Positions 59,101 through 64,000 of a stretch of 64,000 nucleotides of DNA are shown piece by piece. The position numbers were made by a program, and so were the translations under genes. This DNA comes from Nemertoderma westbladi (Eukaryota; Xenacoelomorpha; Nemertodermatida; Nemertodermatidae), in assembly GCA_032718475.1 (NCBI GenBank), contig JAUCBJ010001286.1, positions 62,001 to 126,000 on the forward strand, given 5' to 3'. Under the pieces are notes generated by a model, which was not told the origin of the DNA, ran no database searches, and saw only the letters and a list, made by a program, of their open reading frames with translations. The first letter of the stretch is position 1. The number at the start of each line of letters is the position of its first letter.

Positions 59101-60101
59101 AATGGTATCAAGGTCCACAGTGTCTCACTGCGTACGATTATCGACATGCCAACTATGTTTCTAGGCAACGTTGTCGGTTATGCGCATCGAGAGACCACGA
59201 TACGCCCATGGACACCAACGTCCGCTGTTCCTATTTCCAAGACCAACCGACTATGGAAATTTATTGCGCATATTGCAGACTCAATAACTTGCATATCTTT
59301 GCGGTTTGCCCTCAATTTATGACTCAATGTCACCATTGTCAATTAAAGGGACATGCCAGTTTCGACTGCCCTTTTAATCACGATTTGGAAAGCGTAGATG
59401 AAATGATCACACTACGTTACATCAGAGCTTGGGAAGCGAACGCTGATTTACATTGTGATTCGCGCCATCGCTATTATCCCGGACGCGCTTACGAAGGAGT
59501 TTATGCGTTCCATCCTTATCTATTTGCTTCGGTTGAACAGAAATCACGCATATCAAGTTACGAGCTACTGAAGCGCGTCGGAGAATGTATTTCACCCAAA
59601 TTCGTACGCAAATTCCTCAGGAGTGTTAATCCTAGCGACCTTCATTCCTATAACTTAATCAATTATATCCGTCAGGATCCGGACTATGGAGACTTGTTTG
59701 TTAACTCACACCCCGAGTTACAGGAAGTATATCGACGGCCTTACGAATACCGAGCCCGCGAACGTGAGTTGGAAAGGACCATTAAACCCCGGAGGTTTCT
59801 AACTGCCTATGGTCCACCCACGGCCCTCGTTCAGACCACTCGTAAAGGACCCGTAAGAGCGGCTGTCTTGAAACGAGCTCTCAAAGCCGTTAGACCCCTC
59901 TCCCCTGACGTTGATGTCAATCAACCCGGTACTTCGACTGGCGGATACACCGACCATAATCCTACACCCTCTGATGCAATCATATTGCACCCTTCACCCA
60001 GGAGTTATAGCCCTCCTTGTAAAGTGGCTCGCCCCAAAGAGAAAAGGACTCTGGCTAGCTTTAAAAAACTGCGTAAACGCCGTCCGCGCAAGAAAGACTG
60101 A
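58935..60101 (+). CDS. ORF3: zinc-knuckle protein with basic tail, unknown function
   Basis: From ATG 58935 this encodes 388 residues in a third frame; a later ATG at 59208 would give ~297. The first ~55 codons overlap integrase and are probably not the functional start. Three Cys/His modules follow: C80-x2-C83...H88...C98; C111-x2-C114-x5-H120-x4-C125; and a canonical C132-x2-C135-x4-H140-x4-C145 knuckle. Residues 150-280 look globular (AEGVYAFHPYLFAS-like core, ISSYELLKRVGE). The C terminus ends in a strongly basic KKLRKRRPRKKD, a possible nuclear or RNA-binding tail. No signal peptide or membrane helix is present, so it is not an envelope. It ends 78 bp before the 3' LTR and stays open for its full length in a copy with nearly identical LTRs. 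I infer a nucleic-acid-binding accessory protein. How it is translated is unknown. Confidence 0.7.
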   Translation: MPRVSHRRTFADINGGNSCLSQRETAYASLIESRFLGSSNTRALPTEETCSHYIIEWYQGPQCLTAYDYRHANYVSRQRCRLCASRDHDTPMDTNVRCSYFQDQPTMEIYCAYCRLNNLHIFAVCPQFMTQCHHCQLKGHASFDCPFNHDLESVDEMITLRYIRAWEANADLHCDSRHRYYPGRAYEGVYAFHPYLFASVEQKSRISSYELLKRVGECISPKFVRKFLRSVNPSDLHSYNLINYIRQDPDYGDLFVNSHPELQEVYRRPYEYRARERELERTIKPRRFLTAYGPPTALVQTTRKGPVRAAVLKRALKAVRPLSPDVDVNQPGTSTGGYTDHNPTPSDAIILHPSPRSYSPPCKVARPKEKRTLASFKKLRKRRPRKKD

Positions 60102-60179
60102 CTGTTTAGAGTATTTACGTATATTAGAAACTGTGATTTTGTATATTTTATAGACTCAAATCCCATTTTCTGGGAGCGG
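60102..60179 (+). promoter_or_regulatory. 3' untranslated region with candidate polypurine tract
   Basis: The purine-rich GGGAGCGG lies directly before the 3' LTR, where plus-strand priming should occur. It is short for such a tract. Confidence 0.35.
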
Positions 60180-61423
60180 TGTAAAAGCTTCTGTGGGATA
60201 TAACTGGCCCTTTTGCTTCGCAATCCAGTTTCCCCCCTAGGCGCTGGAATACTCTAAAAGGCTCTCTAACTATATATATAATTTCCCCTCGCCCGCAAGG
60301 TACCGTTATAGGTGTTTTAACGGACATAAAAGTCATTCTTCTATATACGTGTTTTGGCGGACATGGTAAGGCAAAAAACCCGCAATGCACCAAATACCTT
60401 TACACAGCTTATCCTTGATGATTCAGATTACGACATCTAACAGCTGGTTGCTGACATGGGAACAGCCATTGGACACGTAGTTCTTTGTTTAGCTTAAGCC
60501 AATCAGAGCGATTTTTTCTGTCGATGTGGAGATATTCGGCCGATCATACTAGGAGTGTTCAGTCTTACTGTTTTTTCTTGATACTGTTGTGTTGTTGCTA
60601 TCTAGGCCAGGAACACCGGCTCTAGAGTCAATTCGTTTTCATACTTTTAGAAGAAACATTAGTAGGCTTAAGATTATAGAGCGTATAACTGTTATCAACT
60701 CACATATCAGTCCAGTTCATATCATATCTTAACCTACCGTCTTAATGCTGTTTACTGTTGTGTTTTGGTTGAATATTATTTGGAGAACATATATAAAGAA
60801 CCCAAATTTCCCAATTTTCTTGATACACTACAGGTTAGAGAGACGGGTTATATATAGCGATTGCGACTTATATTATTGTGGTTTGTAGTGAATTTAATGC
60901 TATTTGATAAGCGCTACATGAGTCCGTTGCTGTTCTCTTTATATATGATAAAATTCATTGACGGTCGGCAAATTAGTGAGCAGTATTGTGTGTTACCGGT
61001 AGCGTGCATGATTGTGGCTGATAACTAAGCATTTCCTAAAGAATGCGCCTCATACGTGAATCATAAGCCTTACCGACTTACCGTTGTGATTAGTATAAGT
61101 CATATCTCTGTTTACTTAGATAGAGCGCCACGTCCTAAAGGAACTGTTAATATTTCCCGAAAGTGAATAATATTGGTCAGAAATTATTTATTAACGATCA
61201 ATCGAATAATACAGTAAGCTTACACTGCAATAATAATCTAAGCCCTCAGAATCCAGTCTCCCGGGTATATCCAGCGGGTGAATGGACGCGCACTAGGCTG
61301 GCTTCTGCTAATGTTGTGTTTATTGGTATTAAATATTTGTCATCTTCTAAAGTCTATTTATAAACCAAAAGACATATAAATTTTGGCAGGTTAAACTGCT
61401 AAAGGTCTTCAAAAGCGCGTACA
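60180..61423 (+). repeat. 3' LTR of the BEL/Pao element
   Basis: 1,244 bp, one mismatch to the 5' LTR (G at 61110). Ends GTACA, followed by the target duplication. Confidence 0.95.
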
Positions 61424-61428
61424 AATCA
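61424..61428. repeat. Target-site duplication AATCA (right)
   Basis: Matches 47861-47865 exactly. Confidence 0.92.
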
Positions 61429-62883
61429 CTACAGTTAGGTATATGGCTTGTACAACTACAGTACAGTACGATAATCATAGTGCAATTGTTACTGTTTAAC
61501 ACAATATAGGCAATTTAGTACATAATATACGCCATTTAGTACATAATATAATATACGCAATTTTAGTGTTAAATATTAAATATTTACAACAATGTTCAAT
61601 TCTCAGTTGAAATAAAATGAATATAGAACGTAATTGATACAGAAACTAAGAACATAATTGAATATAATATAATATACAGTATAAGCGTTATAATACTCCA
61701 GTTAAATAAAAATAATAAAATGGTAATGGTAGCCGACAGCAAGTCGGTAGCAGACACCATGTCGGCAGACACTATGTCGGCACTATGTCAGACACTAGAT
61801 CGGCTGTCTGCTGTAGGTTGACTGCCGTCGGTTTGTCTGCTATTGGTTTATCTGCTTTCTGCTCTGTAAGTTGACTTGTTGCTGTCGCCTGTCTACCGTC
61901 GGTTTGTCTGCTGTCAGTTTTCTGTTGTCGCGGTTGTCTGCCGTCGGTTGTCTGCTGTCGTTTGTCTGCTGTTGGCTGTCATCGGTTGTTGGATGTCGGT
62001 TTTCTGCTGTTTGGCTGTCTACTGTCGGTTGCCTGATGAATTTCACAGACGTTATACAGCATTAGTTACTTTACAGTAGGTACGGTACCGAACCAACATT
62101 ATTTCATTAACTTCTGCAACAAAGCCGCTAGAAAGAAGATATTTTTTCCCCTTCGTTCCGAAATAGGGACCCCCATGCTGCCATGGCCCTTTGTTGGGTT
62201 AAGGACCCATATACTCGGCTACTGTATGGCCGACAAGGCAGATATGGTAATCTGACTCTGACAATGGCTGGTTCGGATTAGAGCGCTGGCATAGAGCGCC
62301 GTATTGATGTTTGCACTATTGTGTATTATTTTAACCAGCGATTTACCTATTAAATCTATATTAAATGTAAAAAAAATTAACTATGCTCTTTCAATACAAA
62401 ACATGCTGGCTTACCCTGACATGTACTCATGTACAGGATGTACTATATTATTGTAATAAAGCCTAGAATTTAGTAAATTTAACCAAAAAAATATTTAACT
62501 TTCTTTCGTCGGAAAAAAGTAAATTAGGCCTATTGCAATCCTGAAGTATGGGTTTACTTTCTCACTAAGCTGCTAAGTGCTAAGGAAAAGGACTCCTTTT
62601 TAGATCGATTTTGAGGTAGGCATATATTCGTGCGCAAAAGTAACAAAATTTCAAAAACATGAAAAAAACATAATAAAAACATATTGCTTTACATTCACGA
62701 TCAGACATTAGCGTACACTGCTGCATTGAGACTGTTACACTGTTACCCCATCCTACTGCCTACCGCCCGCCCCTTACTGCCTTACGTCCTCACAATCTCT
62801 GGTCTTACCATACTGCCATAGGCCTAGTGCAGTACAACAGTAGTTTAGCACTACTGCACTACGGTACATAACTAGGCAAAGTA
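61429..62883. other. Intergenic right of the BEL/Pao element
   Basis: AT-rich, then a minisatellite (61730-62040), then AT-rich sequence with no gene I can support. Confidence 0.5.
61730..62040. repeat. Minisatellite, units based on TGTCTGCTGTCGGT
   Basis: Imperfect copies of GTCTGCTGTCGGTT and, in the first 70 bp, variants with CACTATGTCGGCAGA. It is the reverse-complement counterpart of the array at 46484-46690. Two overlapping 64-68-codon frames on each strand come from the repeat and are not genes. Confidence 0.8.
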
Positions 62884-63325
62884 CAGTCAGGAACACTGGT
62901 CACAATGTCCAATTTACAGCCAGAATGTGTCCGCGGAAAACGCTCTCAGAGTGAAATTTCTCCATAGAAAACAATGCTAAATTTCATTTGAAAACCGGCA
63001 GTGCTGCAGTGAAATTTTAACATTGGCATTCTAAAAATTATGCCATTAGAATCACCATAAAATTCTGTATAGGCCTAAATTAATTTGAGAATTAGAATCT
63101 CATCGTTGGGATAACTATCATAATATTAAAAATAAAAATGTGCCCAGCTTCTGCTTTGAGTACTAGTGGAGTTACAGCCAAAATATGTCCGGAAATATAA
63201 TCGCAGCCTGTGAAGGACAAATACAGAAATAGTGGCTGCACGGACACTTTCTGGCTGTAAATATGTGGACAATTTTTGGCTGAGCTTCAGCCAGAAAGTG
63301 ACCAGTGTTCCTAACTGACTGACTG
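62884..63325. mobile_element. MITE-like element with terminal inverted repeats
   Basis: The left end CAGTCAGGAACACTGGTCAC (62884-62903) pairs with GTGACCAGTGTTCCTAACTGACTG (63298-63321), allowing a 4-base gap. Subterminal copies of (A)CAGCCA(G/A)AATGTGTCC occur on both strands (62917, 63173, 63241, 63267, 63288). No coding capacity. No certain target duplication; a TA precedes the left end. Confidence 0.7.
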
Positions 63326-63475
63326 AAGTTGCGTACCGTAGGCCTGTCTGCCTGTAGGCCTAATAGAAAACACCTCAACTTCTAAAACTAAACTAAAACT
63401 ATACCAGTATACGTACGTATACCAGTATACGGTATTATTTCATTCAGTACCGGTATTGATGATCGAAGCTGAAAA

Positions 63476-64000
63476 ATGAATCTTTGTTTGAATGTGATTA
63501 TAAACATAGTACGATGGATCCCGGTTGTATTTATATGGGGGATAATCGGATGGTCCTATTACGCCTACGTAGTCGCAATGTGCAGCTACACCGTGGTCTC
63601 TATTACAGAGAAAACTATATACCTGGTGTTGTACCACTTGTTATTCATCCTATTTATATGGTCCTACTGGCAGGCGATATTCACTCCGGTTTGGGAGCCG
63701 CCGCGGCAGTATTTCCTCGACTCTTCGCAGAAGGCGCAACTCGATAGCGACGATCGCGCCGACGTACAGCAGGAGCTGTTACGTGAGTTCGCGAGGGATC
63801 TTCCCATACAGACGTACACGACTACAGGACTAGTTCGCTACTGCGACGTCTGCTGCTGCATCAAGCCGGACCGCGCCCATCACTGCTCGCTCTGCCGCAA
63901 ATGCGTTCTAAAGATGGACCATCACTGCCCATGGGTTAATAGCTGCGTCTCCTTCTCAAACTACAAATTCTTTCTGCTATTTCTCGGCTACGGAATATTT
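63476..64000 (+). CDS. zDHHC palmitoyltransferase (ZDHHC2/15/20-like), N-terminal half, cut by window edge
   Basis: The frame starts at ATG 63476 and is open to the window end (175 residues). Two membrane helices (~8-35, with [19 protein letters not shown], and ~47-70, with [20 protein letters not shown]) frame the short lumenal loop. The cytosolic cysteine-rich domain starts at [20 protein letters not shown] and reaches the catalytic D148-H149-H150-C151. This is the layout of the ZDHHC2/15/20 group, which S-acylates membrane-linked proteins at the Golgi or plasma membrane. After DHHC the sequence reads [15 protein letters not shown]; the usual NNC(I/V)GFSN has Ser in place of Asn and of Gly. 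The third and fourth helices and the TTxE motif lie beyond the window. GC-rich codons and no introns are seen here. Confidence 0.93.
   Translation, partial: MNLCLNVIINIVRWIPVVFIWGIIGWSYYAYVVAMCSYTVVSITEKTIYLVLYHLLFILFIWSYWQAIFTPVWEPPRQYFLDSSQKAQLDSDDRADVQQELLREFARDLPIQTYTTTGLVRYCDVCCCIKPDRAHHCSLCRKCVLKMDHHCPWVNSCVSFSNYKFFLLFLGYGIF

Larger units (their letters stand above)
47866..61423 (+). mobile_element. Complete BEL/Pao LTR retrotransposon with an extra third ORF
   Basis: 13,558 bp bounded by two 1,244-bp LTRs (TGTAAAAG...GTACA) and a 5-bp target duplication AATCA at 47861-47865 and 61424-61428. The order gag, zinc knuckles, aspartic protease (DSGS), RT with YMDD, RNase H, HHCC plus DDE integrase is that of BEL/Pao elements. 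The LTRs differ at one base, so insertion is recent. Unusual points: a 2.2-kb leader, a 20-bp duplication that breaks pol, an early end to the integrase, and a downstream zinc-finger ORF. It is about 6 kb longer than a typical BEL element, an estimate from general knowledge. Confidence 0.96.

Noticed and set aside
58935-60101. Envelope gene of a retrovirus-like element
   Set aside because: No signal peptide, membrane helix or surface-protein features; instead zinc modules and a basic tail.
58935-60101. ORF3 as the missing integrase C-terminal domain in another frame
   Set aside because: The residues after the frame switch do not resemble the DUF5641-type end, and the Cys/His modules do not belong to it.

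Overview
This window is nuclear DNA from an invertebrate animal. It is AT-rich and repeat-heavy, and it carries a BEL/Pao LTR retrotransposon, decayed APE-type LINEs, foldback and MITE-like elements, a very large tandem satellite, and a few typical animal genes (a WD40/EF-hand protein, NSRP1, a FabG-like SDR and a zDHHC palmitoyltransferase). I cannot name the species. A possible spiralian-type dispersed repeat near 3.8-4.06 kb and many TAGGCCTA and TACCGGTA palindromes are the only taxonomic hints, and both are weak. No intron is visible in any host gene, which is unusual for animals.

Layout. 1-2284 (minus) is the start-codon end of a WD40/EF-hand gene that runs off the left edge. 2.3-11.85 kb is gene-poor, with a tRNA-like sequence, a LINE RT fragment, several hairpins, a poly-C tract with a minisatellite, and a ~0.9 kb foldback element. 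11.87-35.8 kb is one uninterrupted satellite array of ~23-bp monomers arranged as a four-monomer, 90/92-bp higher-order repeat. 35.96-37.55 kb is an intact single-exon LRR-like gene. 38.7-41.6 kb is a frameshifted LINE. 42.0-42.8 kb is an intact SDR gene. 45.3-46.3 kb (minus) is NSRP1 with a species-specific tandem repeat inside the coding sequence.

47,866-61,423 is a complete, young BEL/Pao element. It has 1,244-bp LTRs that differ at one base, and a 5-bp target duplication AATCA. A 2.2-kb leader is followed by gag-protease-RT, RNase H-integrase, and an extra downstream frame (ORF3) with three Cys/His zinc-binding modules and a basic tail. A 20-bp tandem duplication between RT and RNase H breaks the pol frame, so this copy is probably defective although very recent. 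The right edge holds minisatellite DNA, a ~440-bp inverted-repeat element, and the start of a zDHHC gene.

The two items most worth follow-up are ORF3 of the BEL/Pao element, which is not a normal part of that family and does not look like an envelope gene, and the satellite, whose 90-bp higher-order unit is a multiple of three and so keeps one frame open over long runs. The host genes show no functional clustering; they are unrelated genes separated by repeats.
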